A DNA stretch of 64,000 nt from Stenotrophomonas maltophilia (GCF_039555535.1 NZ_CP154630.1:509001-573000), one strand, 5' to 3'. Shown: positions 33,638 to 43,441, numbered from the stretch's first letter. Numbers and translations are program-made. The notes: generated by a model not told the origin, from the sequence alone.

Positions 33638-34942
33638 ATGCGAGTCCTAGTTCTCGGCAGCGGCGTGATCGGCACCACCAGTGCCTGGTACCTGCGACAG
33701 GCCGGGTTTGAAGTCACGGTCATCGACCGTCAGCCCGGCCCGGCGCTGGAAACCAGCTTCGCCAATGCCGGCCAGCTGTCGTTCGGGTACACCTCGCCGT
33801 GGGCGGCGCCGGGCGTGCCGAAGAAGGCGATCGGCTGGCTGTTCGAAAAGCACGCGCCGCTGGCGATCAAGCCGGGCATGGACCTGGCCCAGTACCGCTG
33901 GCTGTGGCAGATGCTGCGCAACTGCACCCACGAGCGCTACGCGATCAACAAGGCGCGCATGGTGCGCATGTCCGAGTACAGTCGCGACTGCCTGAACGAG
34001 CTGCGCGCGCAGATCGGCATCGAATTCGAAGGCCGCGACCTGGGCACCACCCAGTTGTTCCGCACCCAGCAGCAGCTGGATGCCTCGGCGCAGGACATCG
34101 AGATCCTGGCCCAGTACGGCGTGCCGTACGAGGTGCTGGACCGCGCCGGCATCATCCAGGCCGAGCCTGCGCTGGCCCACGTCGATGGCCTGGTCGGCGC
34201 GCTGCGCCTGCCGCGCGACCAGACCGGCGACTGCCAGCTGTTCACCCGCCGCCTGGCGCAGATGTGCGTGGACGCCGGCGTCGAGTTCCGTTTCGACCAG
34301 GACATCACCGGCCTGGAGTTCGACGGCGACCGCATCACCGGCGTGCGCATCGACGGCAAGCTGGAAACCGCCGACCGCTTCGTGGTTGCACTGGGCAGCT
34401 ACTCGCCGGCGCTGGTCGCGCCGCTGGGCATGCGCCTGCCGGTGTACCCGCTGAAGGGCTACTCGCTGACCCTGCCGATCACCGACCCGGCGATGGCGCC
34501 CACGTCGACCATCCTCGACGAGAGCTACAAGGTGGCGGTGACCCGCTTCGACGACCGCATCCGCGTCGGTGGCATGGCCGAAGTGGCCGGCTTCGACCTG
34601 TCGTTGTCGCAGCGCCGCCGCGAGACCCTGGAACTGGTGGTCAGCGACCTGTACCCGAAGGGCGGCGACCTGTCGCGCGCGCAGTTCTGGACCGGCCTGC
34701 GCCCGGCCACGCCGGATGGCACGCCGGTAATCGGCGCCACGCCGTTCCGCAACCTGTACCTCAACACCGGCCACGGCACGCTGGGCTGGACCATGGCCTG
34801 CGGTTCGGGTCGCTACCTGGCCGACCTGATGAGCGCGCGCCAGCCGCAGATCAGCACCGAAGGCCTGGATATTTTCCGCTACGGCCAGTACGGTCACGCG
34901 CCGCAACACGAGAACCGCACATGCGTCCTGCCCGCGCGCTGA
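33638..34942 (+). CDS. dadA: D-amino acid dehydrogenase, small subunit
   Basis: 434 residues. The N-terminal Rossmann FAD motif reads [23 protein letters not shown]-family blocks are [34 protein letters not shown] (after AHVDGLVGA), [17 protein letters not shown] and [17 protein letters not shown] near the end. It oxidises D-alanine (and other D-amino acids) to pyruvate and ammonia, feeding electrons to the respiratory chain at the inner membrane. Ribosome site GGAGAAG. It overlaps the racemase gene by 22 bp and is divergent from Lrp. Confidence 0.96.
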   Translation: MRVLVLGSGVIGTTSAWYLRQAGFEVTVIDRQPGPALETSFANAGQLSFGYTSPWAAPGVPKKAIGWLFEKHAPLAIKPGMDLAQYRWLWQMLRNCTHERYAINKARMVRMSEYSRDCLNELRAQIGIEFEGRDLGTTQLFRTQQQLDASAQDIEILAQYGVPYEVLDRAGIIQAEPALAHVDGLVGALRLPRDQTGDCQLFTRRLAQMCVDAGVEFRFDQDITGLEFDGDRITGVRIDGKLETADRFVVALGSYSPALVAPLGMRLPVYPLKGYSLTLPITDPAMAPTSTILDESYKVAVTRFDDRIRVGGMAEVAGFDLSLSQRRRETLELVVSDLYPKGGDLSRAQFWTGLRPATPDGTPVIGATPFRNLYLNTGHGTLGWTMACGSGRYLADLMSARQPQISTEGLDIFRYGQYGHAPQHENRTCVLPAR

Positions 34943-35988
34943 TCGATCTGGGCGCTCTGCGCAGCAACTACCGGCTCGCCCGTGAACTGGGCGGTGGCAA
35001 GGCCCTGGCGATCATCAAGGCCGATGCCTATGGCCATGGCGCGGTGCGCTGTGCCCAGGCGCTGGAAGACGAGGCCGATGGTTTCGGCGTGGCCACCATT
35101 GAAGAAGCGCTGGAACTGCGCCAGGCCGGCATCCGTGCGCCGATCCTGCTGCTGGAGGGCATTTTCGAACCCAGCGACATGGCGTTGGTGGCCGAGCATG
35201 ATTTCTGGTTCGCCGTCGGTTCGCCGTGGCAGCTGGAGGCCGTGGCCGCCTTCGACAGCCCCCGCCCGTTGACGGTGTGGCTGAAGCTGGACAGCGGCAT
35301 GCATCGCCTAGGCCTGGACGTGGACAGCTTCCGCGCGGCGCACGCGCGCCTGTCGGCGCTGCCGCAGGTCGAGCGCATCGTGCTGATGACCCACCTGGCG
35401 CGCGCCGACGAGCTGGACAGCGAACGCACCCACGAACAGGCGGCGACGTTCGCGCGCGCCATCGACGGCCTGCACGGCGAGACCAGCGTCTGCAACTCGC
35501 CGGCGCTGCTGGGCTGGCCGGACGTGCGCAGTGACTGGGTGCGCCCGGGCCTGATGCTGTATGGCGCAAATCCGCTGCCGGACGACACCACGCTGACCGA
35601 GCGCCTGCGCCCGGTGATGACGATGCAGTCGAAGGTGATCGCCGAACGCTGGATCGAAGCGGGTGAGCCGGTGGGTTATGGCGCGCGCTTCGTGGCCAAG
35701 GCGCGCACCCGCGTGGGTGTGGTTGCACTCGGCTATGCCGACGGTTATCCGCAGTTTGCCCCGAACGGCACGCCGGTGCTGATCGACGGCCAGCCCGGCA
35801 CGCTGATCGGCCGCGTGTCGATGGACATGCTGACGGTGGACCTGACCGCGCATCCGCAGGCCGCGGTGGGCAGCGTGGTGGAACTGTGGGGCAGTGCGCC
35901 GACGTTGGCGGAACTGGCGCCGCGATGCGGCGTGAGCGCGTACCAGCTGCCGTGCGCGGTCAAGCGCGTGGCGAAGGTGTACGTGTAG
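34921..35988 (+). CDS. dadX: Alanine racemase (DadX-type)
   Basis: 355 residues. PLP Lys33 in [11 protein letters not shown]; the second catalytic Tyr in [23 protein letters not shown] and [10 protein letters not shown] are family blocks. It supplies D-alanine from L-alanine to the overlapping dadA product, so the pair degrades L-alanine; it may also provide cell-wall D-alanine. The start lies 22 bp inside dadA, a translational coupling arrangement. The stop TAG is formed by the GTAG head of the REP unit that follows. Confidence 0.95.
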   Translation: MRPARALIDLGALRSNYRLARELGGGKALAIIKADAYGHGAVRCAQALEDEADGFGVATIEEALELRQAGIRAPILLLEGIFEPSDMALVAEHDFWFAVGSPWQLEAVAAFDSPRPLTVWLKLDSGMHRLGLDVDSFRAAHARLSALPQVERIVLMTHLARADELDSERTHEQAATFARAIDGLHGETSVCNSPALLGWPDVRSDWVRPGLMLYGANPLPDDTTLTERLRPVMTMQSKVIAERWIEAGEPVGYGARFVAKARTRVGVVALGYADGYPQFAPNGTPVLIDGQPGTLIGRVSMDMLTVDLTAHPQAAVGSVVELWGSAPTLAELAPRCGVSAYQLPCAVKRVAKVYV

Positions 35989-36043
35989 AGCCGAGCCTAC
36001 GCTCGGCCCCGGGAACGTGTGTCGACCAAGGTCGACACCTACC
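35985..36043. repeat. REP units after dadX
   Basis: GTAGAGCCGAGCCtacGCTC unit (35985-36008) containing the dadX stop, and a GTGTCGACCaaGGTCGACAC unit with CTACC end (36019-36043). A weaker GCCGGGC-type hairpin follows near 36058-36081. Confidence 0.75.
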
Positions 36044-36099
36044 GGTGGGTCGCGTTGCCGGGCATTGCTGCGCAGCCCGGTGGGGCGCGTCGCCCGGCA

Positions 36100-36666
36100 T
36101 TACCGCGCAGCGGTGGCCTGGCTGGCCAGCTGGCGCTTCACCCAGTCATCAATCAGGCGCTTCTCGTAGCGCAGCGGATCGCTGTTGGTCAGCAACCCAC
36201 TGCCCTGCAGGTAGCCGGAGTCGCTCAGGCGGGCGTCGCCTTCGCTCACAATACGGCCGTCAGCGTCCTTCAACGTGTACTGCAGGGTGATGCGGGGCGG
36301 GTAGATATCGCGCATCACGCGGATGTCGCGCGCACGCGGGCCGTGCCACGGCTCGTAGTCACCGGCACGCTTGATGTCGACCAGGGTCACATCGAGTGTC
36401 TGTCCGGGCTGCAGCGGTTTGGCGGCGGTGGTCTGCAGGTAGCGGGCCAGCTGCTGTACCCAGTCACCGCGTTCGGCCTCGAAGCGGTTGGTGCTCTGGC
36501 GGATCTCGGTGAACTTGGCCGGATCCTCCCATTTCACGCTGACCGGGCCATTGGCCTGCAACGCACGCGGGGCTTCCGGATCGGTCACCGCGCGTGGCGC
36601 AGCATGGGCGCCGCCTGCCACAAGGGCACTGGCCAGCAGAAGGGCGGCAGCAAGTGAGCGGTTCAT
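36100..36666 (-). CDS. DUF3016 family exported protein
   Basis: 188 residues. Signal peptide about 1-23 (ASALVAGGAHA-AP). The mature part has the DUF3016 blocks VSVKWEDPAKFTEIR, TLDVTLVDIKRAGDYEPW and SEGDARLSDSGYL. Periplasmic; function unknown. It starts after GGAGACCGTC. A single gene followed by REP units. Confidence 0.88.
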   Translation of the reverse strand: MNRSLAAALLLASALVAGGAHAAPRAVTDPEAPRALQANGPVSVKWEDPAKFTEIRQSTNRFEAERGDWVQQLARYLQTTAAKPLQPGQTLDVTLVDIKRAGDYEPWHGPRARDIRVMRDIYPPRITLQYTLKDADGRIVSEGDARLSDSGYLQGSGLLTNSDPLRYEKRLIDDWVKRQLASQATAAR

Positions 36667-36909
36667 GACGGTCTCCTGCATCCCCTGAGGGGGACGATAT
36701 TGATTACGGATCGAGTGTGATCCCGCTCCCGGGCAACGGCAATGGCCGAATGCGTCATGCACAAGAGTGGTTGCCGCCAATTCATCGTCGTCAACCCTGA
36801 CTGACGGCGCTTGACGCTGTGAATACGCTCTCTGGAACATGCTGTGTTTCCAATCCGGCCCGTCCAGACGCCCTTGTCCACACTGCCGCCCCTAGTGGAG
36901 CGCCCACCG

Positions 36910-38898
36910 ATGATGGTGCCGGCGCCCGAACCCGACCTGCATCATGGCGTGCTTGAGCGCATCAACGCCGGTTTCTGCGTGATCCAGGTGCTGTTCGAAG
37001 GTGACCGCGCGGTGGACTACCGTTTCATCGAGGTCAACGACGCCTTCGAGCGCCATACCGGGTTGAAGGACGCACGCGGTCAGCGCATGACGGCGCTGGA
37101 GCCGCACCACGAGCAGGACTGGTTCCGCATCTACGGCGAGGTCGCACGCAGCGGCCGGCCGGCGCAGTTCGAGATGGAGGCACGAGCGCTGGGCCGCTCC
37201 TTCGCGGTCGACGCGGTGCGGGTGGGGCGACCGGGAGAAGACAAGGTCGGCATCCTGTTCTTCGACATCACCGCGCGCAAGCAGATGGAAGTGGAGCTGG
37301 GTGAAAGCGAAGCCCGCTTCAGCGCACTGGCCGATGGCCTGCCGATGCCGGTATGGGTACTCGACGAGCGCGGCCACGCCCGCTTCGTCAACAGCGCCTT
37401 CAGCGAATTCTTCGGTGGCGATGAAACGCGCGTTCCGGAAGATGTATGGCGCGGCCTGGTGCACCCGGATGATGCGTCCGTATTCGAGTACGAGCTGCAG
37501 GAAGCATTGAAGGCGCAGCGTTCGATGCATGCGCTGGTACGCGCGCGCCGCGCCGACGGCCAATGGCGCTGGCTGGAGATGAACGCGCGCCCGCGCTTCT
37601 CGCGCATGGGCCGCTTCATCGGCCTGGCCGGCAGCAGTCCGGACGTGACCGAACGCCGCGAGATCGAACTGGCACGCGAGGAGCTGCTGCAGTCCGAGCG
37701 CGCCGCGCGCAGTGCCGCCGAGAACATGGCGCGGTTGAAGGACGAATTCCTGGCCACGCTGTCGCACGAGCTGCGCACGCCGCTGACCACCATCCTCGGT
37801 TGGAGCGAACTGCTGCTGCAGCGGGTGGACAACACCAGCCCGCTGTACAAGGGCTTGAACGTGATCGCCAACAGCGCCGGCGCGCAGAAGCGGCTGATCT
37901 CGGACATGCTCGACCTCAGCAGCATGCTGCTGGGCAAGGTACAGCTGGAAGTGGAAATGCTGGATCTGCGCACGCTGCTGGGCGAGGCCATCGGCGCGCA
38001 GGAACTGGTGGCCGAGGGCAAGGCGCTGGACGTGCACCTGCAGCTGCCCGAGCAGCCAAGCCCCGTGCTCGGCGATGCCACTCGCCTGCAGCAGGTGTTC
38101 TGGAACCTGCTGTCGAACGCGATCAAGTTCACCCCGGCCGAAGGCCGCATCGACGTGCAGTTGCAGGCCGACGGCAACCACTGGGTGATTACGGTGAGCG
38201 ATACCGGTGATGGCATCGCACCGGAGTTCCTCAACCACCTGTTCAGCCGCTTCCGCCAGGCCGATGGCACCACCACGCGCCGCCATGGCGGCCTCGGCCT
38301 GGGCCTGGCTATCGTGCAGCAGCTGGTTGAACTGCACGGCGGCACCGTTGCCGCCGCCAGCGAGGGCCATGGCCACGGCGCCACGTTCACCGTGCGCCTG
38401 CCGCAGCACCTGCCGGATGCCGAGCGCCGGCCGCTGCGCGAAGTCATCAGCGGGCCGATCCTGGAGCCGGTGATCGTCGAGCCGTATCCGCTGCGGGGCA
38501 TGCACGTGTTGGCGGTGGAAGACCAGCCGGAGGTGCTGGAGTACCTGCGGCGCATGCTGGAAGAGCAGGGCGCCAGCGTGTCGGCGGCCAGTTCGGCCGG
38601 CGAGGCACTGGCACTGCTGGCCGACACCGGCCATCTGCAGTACCACGTGATGCTGACCGACATCGGCATGCCGGGCATGGATGGCTACGGGCTGGTACGC
38701 ACGCTGCGCGAGGACATGGGCGTGGATGCCGCAACACTGCCCGCGGTGGCGGTGACCGCACTGGCGCGTGCCGATGATCGGCGCCGCGCGCTGGCCTCGG
38801 GCTTCCAGGAGCACGTCGCCAAGCCGTACTCGGTGGCGCAGCTGGTGGCTGCCGTACGCAAGGTGCAGGTGCCGCGCGCGGACAGCGCGCTGCACTGA
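36910..38898 (+). CDS. Soluble hybrid histidine kinase with PAS domains
   Basis: 662 residues from ATG 36910, which has GGAG 9 nt upstream; a GTG 66 bp earlier is possible. No membrane helix. Order: PAS (about 15-125), PAS (about 140-250), HisKA with phospho-His in LATLSHELRTPLTTI, HATPase with N box NLLSNAIKFTPAEG, G1 DTGDGIAPEF and GLGLGLAIVQQLVELHGG, then a C-terminal receiver (about 535-655) with Asp in VMLTDIGMPGMDGYG and Lys in VAKPYS. It is an orphan hybrid kinase; no response regulator or HPt gene is next to it. Confidence 0.93.
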   Translation: MMVPAPEPDLHHGVLERINAGFCVIQVLFEGDRAVDYRFIEVNDAFERHTGLKDARGQRMTALEPHHEQDWFRIYGEVARSGRPAQFEMEARALGRSFAVDAVRVGRPGEDKVGILFFDITARKQMEVELGESEARFSALADGLPMPVWVLDERGHARFVNSAFSEFFGGDETRVPEDVWRGLVHPDDASVFEYELQEALKAQRSMHALVRARRADGQWRWLEMNARPRFSRMGRFIGLAGSSPDVTERREIELAREELLQSERAARSAAENMARLKDEFLATLSHELRTPLTTILGWSELLLQRVDNTSPLYKGLNVIANSAGAQKRLISDMLDLSSMLLGKVQLEVEMLDLRTLLGEAIGAQELVAEGKALDVHLQLPEQPSPVLGDATRLQQVFWNLLSNAIKFTPAEGRIDVQLQADGNHWVITVSDTGDGIAPEFLNHLFSRFRQADGTTTRRHGGLGLGLAIVQQLVELHGGTVAAASEGHGHGATFTVRLPQHLPDAERRPLREVISGPILEPVIVEPYPLRGMHVLAVEDQPEVLEYLRRMLEEQGASVSAASSAGEALALLADTGHLQYHVMLTDIGMPGMDGYGLVRTLREDMGVDAATLPAVAVTALARADDRRRALASGFQEHVAKPYSVAQLVAAVRKVQVPRADSALH

Positions 38899-38941
38899 AC
38901 ATTCACGGCCGATTGGCGAACCTGCAATCAGGAGGTCGCCG

Positions 38942-39235
38942 ATGTCCCGTATTGCTCCCCGCATCCATACCGATCCGGCGCAGATCGCGCGCCTCGAAGC
39001 CCTGCTGCCGCAGCTGGAGGGCGAAACGCAGGTGGAACTGACCCTGCACGACGGCCGGCGCCTGCTCGGCACGGTGGCGGTGAAGCCGACCGTGCAGCAG
39101 TACCGCAATGACGCCGGCGATGAAGGCAGCAACGGCCAGTTGCGCCTGGATGACTACGACACGCCGGTGCAGCAGCACCATGTGTGGCTGGACGAGATCG
39201 CCAGCGTCAACCGTCTGCCACCCAGGGCGCCTTGA
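38942..39235 (+). CDS. DUF3247 family protein
   Basis: 97 residues beginning MSRIAPRIHTDPAQIARLEAL; ribosome site AGGAGGT. The layout ELTLHDGRRLLGTVAVKPTVQQYR with a VWLDEIASV end is the DUF3247 profile. From memory, the Xanthomonas campestris member XC5848 was solved as an Sm-like fold, so an RNA- or nucleic-acid-related role is possible. It is 43 bp after the hybrid kinase and may share its transcript. Confidence 0.88.
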   Translation: MSRIAPRIHTDPAQIARLEALLPQLEGETQVELTLHDGRRLLGTVAVKPTVQQYRNDAGDEGSNGQLRLDDYDTPVQQHHVWLDEIASVNRLPPRAP

Positions 39236-39241
39236 TCGGAT

Positions 39242-39298
39242 GTAGAGCCGAGCCCACGCTCGGCTGCGCCGTCACCCGAGCGTGGGCTCGGGCGCTAC
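39242..39298. repeat. SMAG REP dimer
   Basis: GTAGAGCCGAGCCcacGCTC unit and an inverted partner ending GGGCTCGGGCGCTAC. Confidence 0.8.
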
Positions 39299-39307
39299 AC
39301 CGGTGCA

Positions 39308-39571
39308 TCAATGCTCGAACAACGTCGGCGTCGCCTCGAACCGCCGCGCATAGGCGCGTTCCTCCGCGACCCGGGCCACCTCGTCGTCGGCCAGGTCCGG
39401 CGCACCATACACTGCATAGGCCACGCTGCCATCGGCGCCATGGCCGACCTGGTGCAGCCGGTAGCGTGAGTGGCCGCCGCCGGTGTCCTCGGGGTAGTGC
39501 ACGGGCGGATGGCTGCCTTCCAGGTCCATTTCACTGTTGTCGACCACGCCACCGACGAACAAGGCTCGCAT
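39308..39571 (-). CDS. Small hypothetical protein
   Basis: 87 residues starting MRALFVGGVVDNSEMDLEGS. No signal peptide or membrane segment. The middle HPPVHYPEDTGGGHSRYRLHQVGH is His/Gly-rich. I do not recognise the family. The frame is intact between a REP dimer and the divergent rsmC-like gene, and the ribosome site CAGGAGAACC supports it. Confidence 0.6.
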   Translation of the reverse strand: MRALFVGGVVDNSEMDLEGSHPPVHYPEDTGGGHSRYRLHQVGHGADGSVAYAVYGAPDLADDEVARVAEERAYARRFEATPTLFEH

Positions 39572-39689
39572 GCAGGTTCTCCTGGGTTTCCGGGGGAGCC
39601 TCTACCCTGAACGTTCCAATGTTGCTGGCGGATCAAGGCCCCGTTCGGGTTTCGCAAAGCGGCCTGGCGGGGCCGGCCCGGCCAAGCCG

Positions 39690-39704
39690 GTACAATGGAC
39701 GGCC
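39690..39704 (+). promoter_or_regulatory. -10 promoter element of the rsmC-rsuA operon
   Basis: GTACAATGGACGGCC; TACAAT at 39691-39696 would be the -10 box, 33 nt before the start. The identical 15-mer occurs at 49117 upstream of gph. No -35 match is clear. Confidence 0.55.
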
Positions 39705-39728
39705 CTCACGCTTGAAGTACCCGCGCCG

Positions 39729-40793
39729 ATGGCCTCCAGCGACGACGCCCCCCTGCAGACCCTGTTCCTGCCGTTCTCCCAAGGTGCCCTGCGCTGGCCG
39801 GAGGGCCCGGTGGCCTTCCTGCGTGCCCGCGATGGCTGGCCGCTGCGAGAAGTGGCCGGCAACCGCGAGCTGCACTGCGAGCAGAGTTTTGCCCCGTTCG
39901 CGCAGCCGCTGCAGCAGGCCGCCGGCTGGACCGTCAGCGGCCAGCTGGACGATGCCGCAGGCAAGGGCCGCTACCCGCTGGTGCTGGTGCTGCCGCCGCG
40001 CCAGCGCGAAGAAGCCCGCGCGCTGTTCGCCCGCGCGCTGGCGCTGGTCGCCGACGGCGGCCGCATCGTCGCCTGCCAATCCAACAACGAAGGCGCGCGC
40101 TCGGGCGAGGGCGACCTCAAGCAGCTGGCCGGCCTCGGCGGCAGCCTGACCAAGAACCATTGCCGCGTGTACTGGACCGCCCCGCTGCAGGTCCAGCACG
40201 ACGCCGACCTGGCCAAGCGCTGGTCGGCGCTGGACGCGGTGCGCCCGATCGTGGGTGGCCGCTTCCTCAGCCGCCCGGGCGTGTTCGCCTGGGACCGCAT
40301 CGATCCCGCGTCGGCGCTGCTGGCCGAGCACCTGCCGGCCGACCTGGCCGGGCGTGCCGCCGACCTCGGCGCGGGCTACGGCTACCTGTCACGCGAACTG
40401 CTGGAGCGTTGCCCGAAGATCACCGCGCTGGACCTGTACGAGGCCGAGCAACGTGCGTTGGCGCTGGCCGAGCTGAACCTGGCGCCGCCGCCGCGCCCGC
40501 TGCCGCTGCGCTTCCTGTGGCAGGACGTCACCGCCGGCATCGAGCCGGGCTACGACGTCATCATCAGCAATCCGCCGTTCCACACGCCGTCGCGCGCCGA
40601 CCGCCCGGACATCGGCCAGCGCTTCATCGCCGTGGCCGCGCAGGCGTTGCGCCCGGGCGGGCGCCTGTACGTGGTGGCAAATCGCCACCTGCCGTACGAG
40701 CACACCCTCAACGACAGCTTCGGTGCCGTGCGCGTGATTGCCGAGCGCGATGGCTTCAAGCTGGTCGAAGCGGTGAAGGGGAAGGGCCGGTGA
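39729..40793 (+). CDS. RsmC-type 16S rRNA guanine-N2 methyltransferase
   Basis: 354 residues. An N-terminal catalytically inactive methyltransferase-like half (about 1-165) is followed by an active SAM half (about 180-354) with motif I AADLGAGYGYLSREL, acidic motif II ALDLYEAEQRAL, and motif IV ISNPPFHT, the N2-guanine signature. RsmC modifies G1207 in 16S rRNA; RlmG is a close relative and cannot be excluded. First of three overlapping genes: its last four bases GTGA also start rsuA. Confidence 0.87.
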   Translation: MASSDDAPLQTLFLPFSQGALRWPEGPVAFLRARDGWPLREVAGNRELHCEQSFAPFAQPLQQAAGWTVSGQLDDAAGKGRYPLVLVLPPRQREEARALFARALALVADGGRIVACQSNNEGARSGEGDLKQLAGLGGSLTKNHCRVYWTAPLQVQHDADLAKRWSALDAVRPIVGGRFLSRPGVFAWDRIDPASALLAEHLPADLAGRAADLGAGYGYLSRELLERCPKITALDLYEAEQRALALAELNLAPPPRPLPLRFLWQDVTAGIEPGYDVIISNPPFHTPSRADRPDIGQRFIAVAAQALRPGGRLYVVANRHLPYEHTLNDSFGAVRVIAERDGFKLVEAVKGKGR

Positions 40794-41491
40794 AGCTGGT
40801 CAAGCACATCGCCAACCTGGGCTACGGCAGCCGCAAGCAGGTGCAGTGGATGTTCCGCGAGGGACGCGTCACCGACGCCGACGGCGAGGTGCTGTACGCC
40901 GACGACCAGGTGCCACACGAGGCCATCCGTGTCGATGGCGAGCCGCTGGACCCGCCGGCCGGCTTGTCGATCGCGCTGCACAAGCCGGCCGGCTATACCT
41001 GCTCGACCAAGGACACCGGCCGCCTGATCTACGACCTGCTGCCACCGCGCTTCCGCGACCGCGATCCGGTGCTGTCCACGGTCGGCCGCCTCGACCGCGA
41101 GACCAGTGGCCTGCTGCTGCTGACCGACGACGGTGGCCTGCTGCATCGGATCATCTCGCCGAAGTCGAAGCTGCCCAAGGTCTACGAAGTGGAGCTGAGC
41201 GACGACCTGCGCGGCGACGAAGCGGCGCTGTTCGCCAGCGGCACGCTGATGCTGGAGTCCGAGAAGACGCCCCTGCTGCCGGCTGAACTGGAAGTGCTGG
41301 ATGTGCGCCGCGCGCGCCTTGTGCTGCACGAAGGCCGCTACCATCAGGTACGCCGCATGTTCGCCGCCACCGGCAACCACGTGCAGGCCCTGCATCGCAG
41401 CCGCGTCGGCGGGCTGGACCTGCAGGGGCTGGACGAGGGGCAATGGCGGCAGCTCACTTCCACCGACCTGGATACGCTGTTCGCTCCATGA
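40790..41491 (+). CDS. rsuA: 16S rRNA pseudouridine(516) synthase RsuA
   Basis: 233 residues from a GTG that overlaps the preceding stop (GTGA). The S4-like RNA-binding domain is at about 1-60 (KHIANLGYGSRKQVQWMFREGRV). The synthase domain has the catalytic Asp in GRLDRETSGLLLLTDDG, then KVYEVEL and the EGRYHQVRRMFAATGNHV block. It makes pseudouridine 516 in 16S rRNA. Family RsuA/RluE/RluF; the short length and the rRNA small-subunit neighbour favour RsuA. The end overlaps the HAD gene by ATGA. Confidence 0.9.
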   Translation: MKLVKHIANLGYGSRKQVQWMFREGRVTDADGEVLYADDQVPHEAIRVDGEPLDPPAGLSIALHKPAGYTCSTKDTGRLIYDLLPPRFRDRDPVLSTVGRLDRETSGLLLLTDDGGLLHRIISPKSKLPKVYEVELSDDLRGDEAALFASGTLMLESEKTPLLPAELEVLDVRRARLVLHEGRYHQVRRMFAATGNHVQALHRSRVGGLDLQGLDEGQWRQLTSTDLDTLFAP

Positions 41492-42171
41492 CCAACATTG
41501 CTGCGCTGCCGTTCCTCCCCGACGCCGTCATCTTCGACATGGACGGCTTGATGATCGACAGCGAGCGGGTCTCGCTGGCCTGCTGGAGCCAGGCCGCCGA
41601 CGAGTTCGGACTGGGCCTGGATGAAACGGTGTTCCTGCGCATGGTCGGCCTCGGTGATCGCGACACGCACGCGCTGCTACGTGCGCAGGGCATCGAGGAC
41701 AGCGTGATCGAGGCGGTGGCCGCGCGCTGCCACGAGCTGTATGAAGCACGCACGCAGACCGGCCTGCCGTTGCGGCCGGGCATCCTGGAGCTGCTGGAAT
41801 TGCTGAAGGCGCATGCGGTTCCGCGCGCGGTGGCGACCACTACGCGGCAGCCACGGGCCAACCGCAAGCTGGCGGCGGCCGGACTGCTGCCGTACTTCGA
41901 TGCGGTGATCACCAGTGGCGACGTGGCGCGGCCGAAGCCGGCGCCGGACATCTATCTGCTGGCCGCGCAGCGGCTGGGGCAGGCGCCGGAGCGGTGCCTG
42001 GCGCTGGAGGATTCGCCGGCGGGTACGCGTGCGGCACTGGCGGCCGGCATGACGGTGATCCAGGTGCCGGACCTGGTGCATCCGGATGAAGAGTTGCGTG
42101 CCCTGGGCCACCGCATCGTTGGATCGCTGGTGGACGCGCACGCATTGCTGGTGCCGTTGTTGCCGAAGTAA
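41488..42171 (+). CDS. HAD family phosphatase
   Basis: 227 residues. HAD motif I DMDGLMIDSE (nucleophile and acid Asp), motif II Thr in VATTTRQP, motif III Lys in RPKPAPD, motif IV EDSPAG; a C1-type helical cap lies between I and II. The cap and sequence resemble beta-phosphoglucomutase/YcjU-like enzymes and the pseudouridine 5'-phosphatase group. The overlapping rsuA neighbour makes a nucleotide-related substrate possible but unproven. Third gene of the overlapping operon. Confidence 0.88.
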   Translation: MTNIAALPFLPDAVIFDMDGLMIDSERVSLACWSQAADEFGLGLDETVFLRMVGLGDRDTHALLRAQGIEDSVIEAVAARCHELYEARTQTGLPLRPGILELLELLKAHAVPRAVATTTRQPRANRKLAAAGLLPYFDAVITSGDVARPKPAPDIYLLAAQRLGQAPERCLALEDSPAGTRAALAAGMTVIQVPDLVHPDEELRALGHRIVGSLVDAHALLVPLLPK

Positions 42172-42196
42172 CGGTGGGTGCCAACCGCCTCTGAGG

Positions 42197-42224
42197 GTGG
42201 GTGCCGACCGTTGGTCGGCACACC
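42197..42224. repeat. REP unit, GTGCCGACC type
   Basis: GTGGGTGCCGACCgttGGTC followed by GGCACACC, with a half-unit GTGGGTGCCAACC just before it (about 42173). Confidence 0.6.
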
Positions 42225-42232
42225 TGTTCCCA

Positions 42233-43441
42233 TCACACCCGCCCGAACACCAGCGCGGCGTTGGTGCCACCGAAGCCGAAGCTGTTGGACATCACCGTAT
42301 CCAGCTTCTGCTCGCGGCTTTCGCGCAGGATCGGGAAGCTCTCCACCTTCGGGTCCAGCTCGCCGATGTTGGCCGAACCGGCGACGAAGCCGTCGCGCAT
42401 CATCAGCAGGCAGTAGATCGCCTCATGCACGCTCGCTGCACCCAGCGAGTGGCCGGACAACGCCTTGGTCGACGACAGCGGCGGTACCGCGTCGCCGAAC
42501 ACTTCGCGGATGGCGTTGAGCTCGGTGACATCCCCCAGCGGCGTCGAGGTGCCGTGGGTGTTGAGGTAGTCCAGCGGACGATCGACGCCCTGCAGCGCCA
42601 TCTTCATGCAGCGCACCGCGCCTTCACCGGACGGAGCCACCATGTCGGCACCATCGGAGGTGACGCCATAGCCGATCAGCTCGGCATGGATGTGCGCGCC
42701 GCGGGCTACGGCGTGGTCGTAGTCTTCCAGCACCAGCATGCCGCCACCACCGGCGATGACGAAGCCGTCGCGGTCCTTGTCGTACGGACGCGAAGCGCTG
42801 GCCGGGGTCTCGTTGAAGCTGGTCGACAGTGCGCCCATCGCGTCGAACATCACGCTCATCGACCAGTGCAGGTCTTCACCGCCACCGGCGAACATGATGT
42901 CCTGCGCGCCATGGCGGATCATGTCCGCGGCGGCGCCGATGCAGTGTGCCGACGTCGCGCAGGCGGCCGACAGCGAGTAGCTGACGCCCTTGATCTGGTA
43001 GGCCGTGGCCAGGCAGGCCGAGACGGTCGAGCACATCGTGCGCGGCACCATGTACGGGCCGACCTTGCGCACGCCACGCTCGCGCAGCAGATCGACCGCG
43101 CCGATCTGCCATTCGCTGGAGCCGCCACCGGAACCGGCGATCAGGCCGGTGCGCAGGCTGCTGACCTGCTCGGCGCTGAGCCCGGCATCGGCGATGGCGT
43201 CGCGCATGGCCAGATAGGCGAAGGCCGCCGCATCGCTCATGAAGCGCTTCTGCTTGCGGTCGATCAGCGCGTCCAGATCGAGATCGACGCGGCCGCCGAT
43301 CTGGCTGCGCAGGCCGGCCTCGGCATGGTCGGCCAGTGCAGTGATGCCGGAGCGCCCTTCGCGCAGCGCGGCCGAAACAGTATCCAGATCATTGCCGAGG
43401 CAGGACGTGATGCCCATGCCGGTGATGACGACGCGACGCAT
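42233..43441 (-). CDS. fabB: 3-oxoacyl-ACP synthase I
   Basis: 402 residues, thiolase fold. Catalytic Cys161 in [14 protein letters not shown]; the two His are in [12 protein letters not shown] and [14 protein letters not shown]. It elongates short and unsaturated acyl-ACP in type II fatty acid synthesis and is essential for making unsaturated fatty acids together with FabA. Its ATG overlaps the fabA stop by one base (TGATG), the usual fabA-fabB coupling. Confidence 0.97.
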   Translation of the reverse strand: MRRVVITGMGITSCLGNDLDTVSAALREGRSGITALADHAEAGLRSQIGGRVDLDLDALIDRKQKRFMSDAAAFAYLAMRDAIADAGLSAEQVSSLRTGLIAGSGGGSSEWQIGAVDLLRERGVRKVGPYMVPRTMCSTVSACLATAYQIKGVSYSLSAACATSAHCIGAAADMIRHGAQDIMFAGGGEDLHWSMSVMFDAMGALSTSFNETPASASRPYDKDRDGFVIAGGGGMLVLEDYDHAVARGAHIHAELIGYGVTSDGADMVAPSGEGAVRCMKMALQGVDRPLDYLNTHGTSTPLGDVTELNAIREVFGDAVPPLSSTKALSGHSLGAASVHEAIYCLLMMRDGFVAGSANIGELDPKVESFPILRESREQKLDTVMSNSFGFGGTNAALVFGRV

